Source: Emergomyces orientalis
Taxonomy: Eukaryota; Ascomycota; Eurotiomycetes; Onygenales; Ajellomycetaceae
Assembly (NCBI GenBank): GCA_002110485.1
Contig: MOWL01000043.1
Span: 1 to 12,297 of the forward strand
Reading direction: 5' to 3'
DNA: 12,297 bases
Positions 1 through 8,630 of this stretch are shown one piece after another. Under the pieces are notes generated by a model. That model made no database searches, had not been told where the DNA came from, and saw only the letters and a list, made by a program, of their open reading frames with translations. The position numbers and the translations under genes are program-made. The stretch's first letter is position 1; each line of letters starts with the position of its first letter.

Positions 1-819
1 TCTGGTGTTAGCAACCATCTCTAATGCTGCTCCTCCAGTGCCCGCCGTACCAAGCAGAATTTCACTGCGATTTTGGGCTATTGTTCATAAAGCTCTGTTT
101 TATTTCTCCGAACATTATTGCTCTGGTTTGGCATCCCCGTTCGGTAGTATTGGTGGAATTGCCCTTTGAAATCCCCGTTCCCAAGCTCCTAAGCTGCGGA
201 GAACATATCGGGGATCCATACAATCGAGTGACCTCGATTCTGATGACCAGGCTACCAGGTATAACTCTGGAGAACTCGGACGATGCTTTGATCCCGACGT
301 TGAGGAACCGTGGGTTCACGAGTTGAAGTTGTGCCTGGACTCAATGTGCCAATGGCAAGTTATGACCAAAGCCGTATCTGTTCCGTGCTTGGAACTGCCA
401 TTCGGAGCACTCGAGTGCCAAACCACATAATGGGCCCGTTCGCAAACGAAAAGGAATTTACACAATACCTTCTGTCTGTAGCTTCCAACCACGGGTTCAA
501 ATCCAGAGCTGAGTATGACGAAGCATGGATTCGCGCAACGCGAATAGACCAACGACCACATCGAGTCAGCTTCACCCAGGGGGATATCAAAGCGCACAAT
601 ATCCTAGTGGATGACGAGGGGCATTTATCTGGGTTTCTTGACTGGGAGTCAGGGGGTTGATGCCCCGAATATTGGGAGTTTACTACAGCAATGAGACTCG
701 GACAGAATAGCTGGTGGTATCAAGTTGCGGTGTGGATGGGAGGAAACCAATATCTCGAGGAGTTAGATGCTGACATCGCGATGAATCTATTGACTGTTGA
801 TTCTTACATAGGGATGTAA
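1..819 (+). pseudogene. Phosphotransferase (APH/choline-kinase-like) pseudogene, left copy
   Basis: The protein-kinase-like APH fold is recognisable. IPVPKLLSCGE lies near 170-205, RLPGITLE near 250, VLGTAIRS...VPNH near 385-430, the catalytic loop GDIKAHNIL at 580-606 (Asp codon 583, Asn codon 598) and the metal-binding LDWE at 637-648. After this come PEYWEFTTA and the end at TAA 817-819. Known members of this fungal family phosphorylate small molecules or are uncharacterised; the substrate here is unknown. It is broken in three ways. The frame changes near 290 and again near 358, each as if one base were lost. TGA at 658-660 replaces the Trp normally found between the LDWES and PEYWE motifs. 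All three lesions occur in both arms. The N-terminus before about 165 is unclear and may lie outside the window. Extra one-base differences from the right copy fall near 75, 122, 139, 157 and 491. Confidence 0.8.
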
Positions 820-823
820 GAAT
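800..823. repeat. Perfect hairpin over the kinase stop codon
   Basis: ATTCTTACAT (800-809), loop AGGG, then ATGTAAGAAT (814-823): a 10-bp perfect stem. It covers the TAA stop (817-819) of the kinase pseudogene and faces the 3' end of the convergent gene. It may be chance or part of 3'-end processing. The same element is mirrored in the right arm. Confidence 0.6.
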
Positions 824-1046
824 AGCAGTCGGCGTGGTACAGGACGTTGGGTAAGCATTTTTGCTTCTTCTGGGCAAGCAAATAAAGTACTGCCCAGGTG
901 GTTTATTCCTGTAAAATCTGTAGCTATGTATGGCACGCCCCCACTTTTGTCTCCCTTCTCTTCTCTTTGCCTGAATAGCTCCAATCCTGTTTTGCCAATA
1001 ACCGCAGTGCAGCTCAGCAAGCGCTCCTCCCACAATCTAAACTCCG

Positions 1047-1813
1047 CTAGCATGGACTGAAGATGGCCTCCATCAAATTGCCGCACACTCTTGAACGGAT
1101 GACAGGGCGAGGGCTGGGTATTTTCTGCAGCGCTAGCGCTATGTTGATTTCCAATAGTGAAACATTCCTGCTCCAACTCGGCGTAGCTGCTGTACTGGAC
1201 AATTCCATTTTCGATCAGCTTTTGCGAGATATTCAAAAACCACACCCGGCATGAGATCCCAGGAATCGAAGTAACATTGCCGTCATGGGTCCTCATGATT
1301 TGATCAACTTGAGTGCACTTCGCTTGTGCGACGGCGGCGAAATGAACCAGGACGCAGACGAAGTTCGACTTGAATGGTCCTCCGGTTGGGCAGTGTTCGG
1401 TTTGCCATCCGCTGCCTAGATTCTTAGCGTGGTACTTGGTTCCTCCAGAGTGAACTGTGTGAAAGTAGTACCCCCAGTGGAACTCGTTTGGCTGGGGCGG
1501 GTCAGAGCGGAGGTAAAGAACGATATAAAGTGAGCCGAGAGGGAGTTCACGCAACGCTTCCTCCTGCAGCCTTTTGATTCCAAGGGTCCTTTTTCTGGCG
1601 GCCTACTGTCTGGGTGCCAGAGTCCGATTTGGGCTTTTCTGGGGCGGCCTGGCGCGACCTGGTGGAAAAACCTAGCGGTGTAAGAGACGTCACTTTCTGG
1701 CAATTCGATTCTCCTCCTCCAACAAAAATGCCATATGGTCCGTCGTATGAACCTCGCGAGATGACATCATAGCCAACCGTAGCTTTAGAAGATCCGGTCG
1801 ACTTTCCGAACAT
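1047..1813 (-). CDS. Uncharacterised fungal protein with FHWG/KYH core, left copy (frame broken)
   Basis: The gene starts at ATG 1811-1813 (CTCAAGATG, A at -3) and stops at TAG (1047-1049). Protein about 255 residues: a Gly/Ser-rich start (MFGKSTGSSK), a Pro/Arg-rich linker, then a conserved-looking core LYIVLYLRSDPP, FHWGYYFH, GGTKYH and GFKSNF-like/CRVWFLN segments, and AENTQP near the end. The core resembles an uncharacterised ascomycete family (perhaps DUF6914; the name is from memory and unverified). No catalytic motif, signal peptide or membrane segment is evident. In this copy the frame shifts near 1666, 1622 and 1575. The core itself is open, but an extra C near 1111 runs the frame past the true stop. 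The right copy has the proper end. Together the arms imply one sound gene, so the breaks look like sequence errors. Confidence 0.7.
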
Positions 1814-1972
1814 CTTGAGGACTGGCAGGCAAGGAAAGATAGATGGTTGTAGTTGTAGACGCTGTTTTTAATATTATGAGACGATGAGGAGGTCCGAGGA
1901 GATACAGGGAAAGCCCTCAGGGGTTAACAAGAAAGTTTTAAAATCTGATTTTTCTATAGAGCGTAAGCGCCC

Positions 1973-2180
1973 GTGTGTCCATGCGAGGTTGTGACTCATG
2001 AAGTGAGCTACTATCGATGGGAAAGGAATGGACGGAATCTGGGTTTCAATTGAAATAACAGACCTTGAGACTCTCGCAGCTGCATTTTATGAACCGATGC
2101 TAAAACTTCCCCAAGATTTGCGCTTGAGAGACGTGAATCCCTTCTTGTTTGATAGGGGAGGGGAGAGTGTGAAAAAATAA
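1973..2180 (+). other. Short open stretch, possible exon or remnant, left copy
   Basis: Mirrors a 68-residue open frame of the right arm that reads EVSYYRWERNGRNLGSIEIT and then LPQDLRLRDVNPFLFDRGG. The composition looks protein-like, but there is no ATG, and an in-frame TAG precedes it in the right copy. The left copy has one extra T near 2043 that breaks the frame. It ends inside the A-rich tract. Unrecognised; it could be the end of an old exon or chance. Confidence 0.25.
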
Positions 2181-2230
2181 AAATAAAAAATAAAAATAAA
2201 AATAAAAAGGGGGGCGGGGGGCGGGGGGCG
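2172..2230 (+). repeat. AAAAAT low-complexity tract followed by G6-C-G6-C-G6
   Basis: Several AAAAAT-like units (2172-2208) run straight into three runs of six G separated by single C (2209-2228). The right arm has the same tract with shorter runs (C5, C5, C6 and one fewer A in two units). Three G-runs plus neighbouring G's could support a G-quadruplex, but the fourth run is lacking. Slippage-prone sequence. Confidence 0.85.
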
Positions 2231-2693
2231 CTGCTTGGAGGAGTGAGGTAAAGTAACTGGGTAACTTTAAAAGGGTATGGCGATGACCTGGATAGAAACA
2301 GGGCTGGGCTAATATACCAGGCTCGATTTATCACCGATTTATTCCAGGGGTGTTTGATGCAGCTAGCAGTCCACGTCATTTAGGTTCAGCTCAGCTTATT
2401 TTTTAAAATTGTTTTTTTGGACAATTCACCAAGGCTGTTATTATTGGGTTGACGACGATTCGGTGGCTTATTTACAAGACGGCTCTCGCTGCAGCTTCAA
2501 CCTTCTCCCCAGATTCTTCCCAGAATATTTTACTGGGGTGTTCAAATAACCTTCTGTCAAGCCAGTCCCTTCATACCAAAGTAGTCGCATCGTGTAACTC
2601 AAGGTTACTACTTACTCCATAGCCTCCTCTTTGTTTCCCTTGTTCGGTCATACTTCAGTTCGTCCATTTGTGAATCAAAACAAAACCAACACT

Positions 2694-3672
2694 ATGGTCA
2701 ACAAAAACCAACAATCACAAGTAAAAGCCTTAGTGAAACTGCAAAAACAGCTACGCCCCACAACGCCAATCCCCACTTCTAGGCCAACTCCCCTTCGAGA
2801 TCCGCCGAATAATCTGGACCCACCTCCTCGGCGGCAAGAGGAATGTGCATATCATCCGCTGCCGGGAAACACAAAACAGAGCTACTATATGTTTTTGTGC
2901 CGCGACAAGAGCAGGAGAGCTGGTAAGGCGCATTCTTTGTAGATTCTGCATCACTGCCGCCAAGAGGGAGGAGAAGGATTGGGCCCTAAAGTATGGCAAG
3001 TTACGCGGGATGAAAAGGCCGTTCAGGGATTTGGTGGCATTGGGGAGGACATGTTGGTTTGCGTAAGTTTTGAACATGAGCATGATTTTTTATGTAATTT
3101 CCTTTTACCATCTACTCCCGTTCCGTTAAGCGTTTTGAAGATCAGTTTTAATTCTAACACCACATAACTACTTGTACTGTACATGTTCAATTACAATAGC
3201 TACACCGAAACAAATCCCTACATCTACTTAGAATGTACCTTTATCTTCGCCAACTTCCCCAATCTCCTCCAATTCACCTCGACCAACCTCACCGCCCAAT
3301 GCCAAAAACACATCCGCTCCCTACAAATATCCTGGAACCTAGGCGGCGACTACTTTGTGGGGAGACGAGGAGGACTTCCTCATCCAGCTATCTGTGCTTT
3401 GCGACGCTGTTAAGGAATTGCATGCGCTGAGACAATTTATTGTACTTATGCCGCCAGTGGATTGGTATGCGCGGGAGGATATGGTGCGAAGGTACTTGCG
3501 CCGTTAGAAAGCCTTCAGTGTGCATGGGATATGAGGATCCATATTGGGTATTTTGAGGGGGAAGAGGACTTGGGGCGTGTTGAGGCGTACTTTTAAGAGG
3601 CTGGGATGGCGGGGAACAGTGAGTGGGTATCGAATACGTTGGAGCCCTGTAGAGTCACTCGAAGTGATATGA
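2694..3672 (+). CDS. F-box-like DUF7730-type fungal protein, left copy (frame broken)
   Basis: The ATG at 2694 has a good context (ACTATGG). The N-terminal LPFEIRRIIWTHLLGGKR is the F-box-like start typical of large ascomycete families I know as DUF7730; the family name is from memory. Exon 1 runs to 3062, ending LVALGRTCWFA. After the intron, exon 2 (from 3200) gives YTETNPYIYLECTFIF...FPNLLQF, then IRSLQISWNL, which fits the usual TCR-IYSE-I--LY--NTF pattern. The C-terminus follows HIGYFEGEEDL and ends about 3672; it may read on after another indel. This copy has several extra bases in exon 1 (near 2757, 2870, 2896 and 2925), an extra G near 3361, a missing G near 3485 and an extra G near 3575. 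The exon 1/intron junction reads through correctly only here, because the right copy lacks a C near 9321. Function unknown; F-box-like proteins often act in protein degradation. Confidence 0.75.
3063..3199 (+). other. Spliceosomal intron of the F-box-like gene, left copy
   Basis: Donor GTAAGT at 3063, acceptor CAATAG ending at 3199, and candidate branch site CTAAC within TTCTAACACC (around 3153-3162). Removal of 137 bases joins TGG TTT GC to C TAC ACC, giving TCWFAYTETNPY, which restores the family pattern. Without splicing the frame stops at TAA in the donor. Confidence 0.75.
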
Positions 3673-4628
3673 AGTGCTGGATGCGAAGGGAGTATTTTTT
3701 GGGGGTTTACCAGAGGGATGTGTGTTTGAGTATTCGGGATATTTTTTCTTGGCTGAGTTAGGGAGCGCAATTAGTATTTGCTGATGTCTGTAATTCATGA
3801 GTAGATAGCTACTGAGCATGCTAGCATGTCATGATTTTGGCAGAGTGCTTCAGGAAGAAGATGAGGTAGGTTCTCGCCTCTTACAGATGGAAATCAATGT
3901 TAGGCAGTAGTGAGTATTTAGATCGCGAGCCGCAGCATTTCTTTGGGGTATTTAATCCATTTGGACAGTAGAAAAAAAAGCGAGCCCTCGAAATTTCCAA
4001 GTTAGAAGCTGACTGGGTATGGAAGCAGCCTGGGCTTCGAAATAACATTGGGTGGAATGTATGTAGTTAACTGGCATAAACAATATCATTGTTTGGGACG
4101 GATTTTGGGTTTCCGTTTCGGGCCGACCCACTGTTCCCGAGCCGACGCCAATTACTATTATCTAATCCCGATCTTCAGTGCCTCAATATTTGTGCCTGTA
4201 CGAGGGAATTTTCAGGCAAATTCAACCCGTGAATGGCAGATTGAACCGATTCAACTTTCAATATAGGCGCGGATATGGTTCTGTCAGTATTGTTCTGCAC
4301 GTCAGCGTGATCGCATCCCTTGGTTCGTTTGCCCGTAACGCGAAGATGAGAATGAACGAATTGATATGAGCATGTTTTACCCTATGAATCAAAGTAGCGG
4401 TGGTATTCAGCTCGCGGCAGGTTTACAAGGGTCCTTGATGAACTGCCATGTGTTTTACTATCAGATAGATCCACACGCAGCACAACCCAGGCCAATTAGT
4501 GCTCGCACAAAAAAAGTATACAAAGCTCGTATCGCACTTTTCGAAACCAAATGCCATGAGCAAATTTAGCCAAAGCGATTTGGTTGAGTGAAATATATTC
4601 TTATTTTATAGCCATTATTTCTCCGGCG
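3673..4628. other. Gene-poor stretch, left arm
   Basis: About 950 bases with no recognisable gene. Reading frames of 60-72 codons at 4048-4266, 4178-4369 and 4366-4569 match no family I know and overlap in different frames. Immediately after the F-box-like stop, another frame stays open to about 3783 and could be the true C-terminus if one more indel exists. A perfect 12-base palindrome CATGCTAGCATG sits at 3817-3828, and an 8-A run near 3972. Confidence 0.5.
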
Positions 4629-5339
4629 ATGGAACCCTTTAACCACCTCACCATGAACATACACTCAATCTTGGAAAAATGAACATCTCGCCCCGAAGGT
4701 CCGGACTGGCCGTTGTATACCATACTGGAACCGGTACGCTTCCGCCGCCATATGAATGTAGAGCTATCATGTCTAGCTCGCAATCTGAACATATTGAAAC
4801 ATCGCCTAGTGCGAAATGCGACGTCTAGAGACGGCTGGGTAGCTTGCATTTTGTAGGAATATAGGTGCGGCAGCAATTATCCAAACTATGGAAGCTATTG
4901 CCGCGGTGTCGCTGCGTTGGGAGGTGTGGTCGATAAACATCTGAGGGGATCATCGAGGATGTGCGGGTTATCGTTGAAGATAATGAATACTATCAGAGGC
5001 ACTGATATTGCGGGAGTAGTATTCGTTATTGCGGAGCAAGATGATGATATGATAGTTTATGAATGGAGGAACGTGTCTGTGGCTTGTCCTGAGAAAGAAG
5101 GCCTAGATATGCTCGGATAAAAGATATGCTTTCAAGGCAGTATGCCTACATTTCATGCTATCCGAATTATACGAAAATTGAGTTCGTAGGATTTGGGCTC
5201 GGAACACCCTGAAGGTAAGCACTTAAGAGGTAAATGATCCCGAATTGGTCTTTGTGGGGTCGTGAAGGAGTTTAGATATCTCCTAGAAATGGGTCGTCTG
5301 TCGGAAAGCAGAGAAGAGCCGATTGGTTATAACGGATGA
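4629..5339 (+). pseudogene. Possible decayed coding frame of unknown family, left copy
   Basis: One frame stays mostly open for 237 codons. It starts at ATG 4629 and is interrupted only at TGA 4680, TAG 4854, TAA 5118, TAG 5187 and TGA 5235, then ends at TGA 5337. About eleven stops would be expected by chance. The pieces look protein-like: GPDWPLYTILEPVRFRRHMN, GVVFVIAEQDDDMIVYEW, and VVKEFRYLLEMGRL. No family recognised. All stops are identical in both arms, so they are not read errors. It may be an old decayed gene, or chance. Confidence 0.3.
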
Positions 5340-5890
5340 TAACAACAAACCCTCCTATGCGCTAGTTGGAACTTCAATCCTCATCGATAGACTCCATTTG
5401 TGGATATATCGCATGCAACTTTAACGCAAATCATATCTGCAAAACTTGTTCTGTGTTCGGTATCTAGGAGACTGGTAACTCGATAAATACCCATCTGGCG
5501 GGCTGCGTGCACAAGTTTATCCCATATTTGGCCAGAACATCCTGGCATCCACCAGAACGCTTAGATTATGTAGAGTCGCAGTGCCACAACATCACAATCA
5601 CCATTCCTCTTTGGTATCCGTCAAAATGGTAAACTGATGTGTGGCCCTGGATCACGACACTTTCCGTGGAGTGTGATATGTTGTCGTATGTGTGCCTTTC
5701 CCATGCCCAAGAGGGTGGTTTGGGAATAAGAATAACCATTCGTCACAACTCATATTTGGATTCATGTTTCATTCATTGACCGTGACAATGACTGAACTCG
5801 TAATTTGTTGTTGGAATATGGTAGCTGGGTGTGGCTCATCGTATGACGCAAGCGGCAATGTATGTACAAAAGAAAATTCCCGCGTGGCCG

Positions 5891-5904
5891 CCCTAAACCC
5901 TAAA
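5891..5904 (+). repeat. Telomere-like CCCTAAACCCTAAA, left copy
   Basis: Two tandem CCCTAAA units about 215 bases from the centre of symmetry, followed by A-rich sequence. Most filamentous fungi use CCCTAA, so this is close to but not the usual fungal unit. Two units are too few to call an interstitial telomere. Confidence 0.5.
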
Positions 5905-5951
5905 AAAGAAAAAAAAATTTCGACATTTGTCGGGAATCTTAAAAAAAAAAA
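5905..5951 (+). repeat. A-runs flanking a small hairpin, left copy
   Basis: A broken A-run (to 5917), then CGACA-TT-TGTCG (5921-5932), then eleven A's (5941-5951). The first A-run differs between arms: six A, G, nine A on the left; four A, G, two A, G, ten A on the right. The second run is the same length in both arms. Confidence 0.6.
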
Positions 5952-6084
5952 GAACTTAAGGAGAACTGGGAGAAAATCAATGGGAAACAGCCCCTTCGGA
6001 TATAAACAATATAACTAACTAACTGGCTTAAGAGCACATCCAAACATTTATATCCGAGCGTCTACAATTATTACTGGCTGCGGA

Positions 6085-6211
6085 ACGGAGTAGTTTTGTC
6101 TTACATAACGGCCGTGTGCCGGCCTCGCGTCTCTCCGTAAAATTTGACATTTTCGGGTGTAAAATTCGCAGGCGCAGCACACGGCCGTTATGTAAGACAA
6201 AACTACTCCGT
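6085..6211. repeat. Central hairpin: 35-bp perfect stem with 57-base loop
   Basis: Bases 6085-6119 pair perfectly with 6177-6211 and include the self-complementary ACGGCCGT. Pairing continues imperfectly into the loop: GCCT 6122-6125 with AGGC 6170-6173, then GCG 6127-6129 with CGC 6167-6169. The loop contains two direct copies of GTAAAATT (6137-6144 and 6159-6166). Just outside the stem the arms differ by three bases: the right has ATC at 6212-6214 and the left has no counterpart. An imperfect inner stem plus an outer three-base difference fits a pre-existing short inverted repeat, possibly a MITE-like hairpin with TACGGAGTA-type ends, at which the large palindrome was made. The MITE identity is inference. 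Confidence 0.75.
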
Positions 6212-6962
6212 ATCTCCGCAGCCAGTAATAATTGTAGACGCTCGGATATAAATGTTTGGATGTGCTCTTAAGCCAGTTAGTTAGTTATATTGTTTATATC
6301 CGAAGGGGCTGTTTCCCATTGATTTTCTCCCAGTTCTCCTTAAGTTCTTTTTTTTTTTAAGATTCCCGACAAATGTCGAAATTTTTTTTTTCTTCTTTTA
6401 GGGTTTAGGGCGGCCACGCGGGAATTTTCTTTTGTACATACATTGCCGCTTGCGTCATACGATGAGCCACACCCAGCTACCATATTCCAACAACAAATTA
6501 CGAGTTCAGTCATTGTCACGGTCAATGAATGAAACATGAATCCAAATATGAGTTGTGACGAATGGTTATTCTTATTCCCAAACCACCCTCTTGGGGCATG
6601 GGAAAGGCACACATACGACAACATATCACACTCCACGGAAAGTGTCGTGATCCAGGGCCACACATCAGTTTACCATTTTGACGGATACCAAAGAGGAATG
6701 GTGATTGTGATGTTGTGGCACTGCGACTCTACATAATCTAAGCGTTCTGGTGGATGCCAGGATGTTCTGGCCAAATATGGGATAAACTTGTGCACGCAGC
6801 CCGCCAGATGGGTATTTATCGAGTTACCAGTCTCCTAGATACCGAACACAGAACAAGTTTTGCAGATATGATTTGCGTTAAAGTTGCATGCGATATATCC
6901 ACAAATGGAGTCTATCGATGAGGATTGAAGTTCCAACTAGCGCATAGGAGGGTTTGTTGTTA
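6212..6962. other. Gene-poor stretch next to the centre, right arm
   Basis: Mirror of 5340-6084. No supported gene. Contains TTTAGGGTTTAGGG at 6397-6410 and the T-runs at 6348-6358 and 6382-6391. An open frame on the minus strand (6340-6663) begins at GTG, matches nothing known and runs into the T-runs, so it is not called. Confidence 0.5.
6397..6410 (-). repeat. Telomere-like CCCTAAACCCTAAA, right copy
   Basis: Mirror of 5891-5904, read as TTTAGGGTTTAGGG on the plus strand. The two copies flank the central hairpin with the A-rich side facing inward. Confidence 0.5.
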
Positions 6963-7673
6963 TCATCCGTTATAACCAATCGGCTCTTCTCTGCTTTCCG
7001 ACAGACGACCCATTTCTAGGAGATATCTAAACTCCTTCACGACCCCACAAAGACCAATTCGGGATCATTTACCTCTTAAGTGCTTACCTTCAGGGTGTTC
7101 CGAGCCCAAATCCTACGAACTCAATTTTCGTATAATTCGGATAGCATGAAATGTAGGCATACTGCCTTGAAAGCATATCTTTTATCCGAGCATATCTAGG
7201 CCTTCTTTCTCAGGACAAGCCACAGACACGTTCCTCCATTCATAAACTATCATATCATCATCTTGCTCCGCAATAACGAATACTACTCCCGCAATATCAG
7301 TGCCTCTGATAGTATTCATTATCTTCAACGATAACCCGCACATCCTCGATGATCCCCTCAGATGTTTATCGACCACACCTCCCAACGCAGCGACACCGCG
7401 GCAATAGCTTCCATAGTTTGGATAATTGCTGCCGCACCTATATTCCTACAAAATGCAAGCTACCCAGCCGTCTCTAGACGTCGCATTTCGCACTAGGCGA
7501 TGTTTCAATATGTTCAGATTGCGAGCTAGACATGATAGCTCTACATTCATATGGCGGCGGAAGCGTACCGGTTCCAGTATGGTATACAACGGCCAGTCCG
7601 GACCTTCGGGGCGAGATGTTCATTTTTCCAAGATTGAGTGTATGTTCATGGTGAGGTGGTTAAAGGGTTCCAT
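6963..7673 (-). pseudogene. Possible decayed coding frame of unknown family, right copy
   Basis: Exact mirror of 4629-5339 with the same five internal stops. This part of the two arms is free of differences, so the stops cannot be read noise from one pass. Unknown family; the evidence is only stop depletion and composition. Confidence 0.3.
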
Positions 7674-8630
7674 CGCCGGAGAAATAATGGCTATAAAATA
7701 AGAATATATTTCACTCAACCAAATCGCTTTGGCTAAATTTGCTCATGGCATTTGGTTTCGAAAAGTGCGATACGAGCTTTGTATACTTTTTTTGTGCGAG
7801 CACTAATTGGCCTGGGTTGTGCTGCGTGTGGATCTATCTGATAGTAAAACACATGGCAGTTCATCAAGGACCCTTGTAAACCTGCCGCGAGCTGAATACC
7901 ACCGCTACTTTGATTCATAGGGTAAAACATGCTCATATCAATTCGTTCATTCTCATCTTCGCGTTACGGGCAAACGAACCAAGGGATGCGATCACGCTGA
8001 CGTGCAGAACAATACTGACAGAACCATATCCGCGCCTATATTGAAAGTTGAATCGGTTCAATCTGCCATTCACGGGTTGAATTTGCCTGAAAATTCCCTC
8101 GTACAGGCACAAATATTGAGGCACTGAAGATCGGGATTAGATAATAGTAATTGGCGTCGGCTCGGGAACAGTGGGTCGGCCCGAAACGGAAACCCAAAAT
8201 CCGTCCCAAACAATGATATTGTTTATGCCAGTTAACTACATACATTCCACCCAATGTTATTTCGAAGCCCAGGCTGCTTCCATACCCAGTCAGCTTCTAA
8301 CTTGGAAATTTCGAGGGCTCGCTTTTTTTTCTACTGTCCAAATGGATTAAATACCCCAAAGAAATGCTGCGGCTCGCGATCTAAATACTCACTACTGCCT
8401 AACATTGATTTCCATCTGTAAGAGGCGAGAACCTACCTCATCTTCTTCCTGAAGCACTCTGCCAAAAATCATGACATGCTAGCATGCTCAGTAGCTATCT
8501 ACTCATGAATTACAGACATCAGCAAATACTAATTGCGCTCCCTAACTCAGCCAAGAAAAAATATCCCGAATACTCAAACACACATCCCTCTGGTAAACCC
8601 CCAAAAAATACTCCCTTCGCATCCAGCACT
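7674..8630. other. Gene-poor stretch, right arm
   Basis: Mirror of 3673-4628. Identical to it except for one T in a T-run near 8466 (left partner near 3836). No gene recognised. Confidence 0.5.

Larger units (their letters stand above)
1814..2693. promoter_or_regulatory. Divergent intergenic region (promoters of both neighbouring genes)
   Basis: This 880-base stretch separates two genes read outward. The side next to 1813 is, on the minus strand, a pyrimidine-rich leader (CTATCTTTCCTTGCCTGCC type) ending in CTCAAGATG. The other side ends in ACACTATGG at the F-box-like gene. In between lie a short open stretch (1973-2180) and a low-complexity tract (2172-2230). Bases 2240-2690 are nearly free of differences between arms. 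No tRNA or transposon signature was seen. Confidence 0.5.
5340..6084. other. Gene-poor stretch next to the centre, left arm
   Basis: No supported gene. It contains CCCTAAACCCTAAA, A-runs, a small CGACATTTGTCG hairpin (5921-5932), and three TAAC units near 6011-6024. The open frame at 5692-6018 has no recognisable domain, and its mirrored version uses a different start, because of a one-base indel at a C-run near 5707. Confidence 0.5.
1..6119 (+). repeat. Left arm of a 6.1-kb inverted repeat
   Basis: Read outward from the centre, this arm matches the reverse complement of 6177-12290 over its whole length. The sum of paired coordinates starts at 12296 at the centre, is a constant 12302 between about 3840 and 5700, and drifts to 12291 at the outer end, so only small indels separate the arms. 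About thirty differences were found by eye. All can be explained as insertions or deletions of one to three bases, most in homopolymers, and none is a clear substitution. This identity is far beyond a transposon terminal repeat or an old duplication. Confidence 0.97.

Noticed and set aside
1..819. Acquired bacterial antibiotic-resistance gene
   Set aside because: The motifs (FTQGDIKAHNIL, PEYWEFTTA) are those of the broad fungal APH-like family, and the copy is broken. Nothing suggests resistance or recent transfer from bacteria.
683..1033. 116-residue minus-strand frame over the kinase 3' end (mirror 11257-11607)
   Set aside because: Antisense to the kinase C-terminus and intergenic sequence; no family resemblance.
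2011..2379. 122-residue minus-strand frame with a Phe/Leu/Ile-rich stretch resembling a membrane segment (mirror 9917-10192)
   Set aside because: The hydrophobic stretch is only the translation of the low-complexity T-rich repeat.
4601..4876. 91-residue open frame on the minus strand (mirror 7426-7701)
   Set aside because: No recognisable family. It overlaps the better-looking but decayed plus-strand frame, and its composition (many Arg, Met, Phe) looks like an antisense shadow.
5692..6018. Open frame of about 108 codons near the centre (mirror 6340-6663)
   Set aside because: No domain. The two copies begin differently because of one C, the mirror starts at GTG, and the end runs into A-runs coding poly-Lys.
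6120..6176. Sequencing adapter left in the loop
   Set aside because: The loop does not resemble the common hairpin adapter I know. It has its own imperfect stem, so it looks like genomic sequence. A database check against adapters would settle it.
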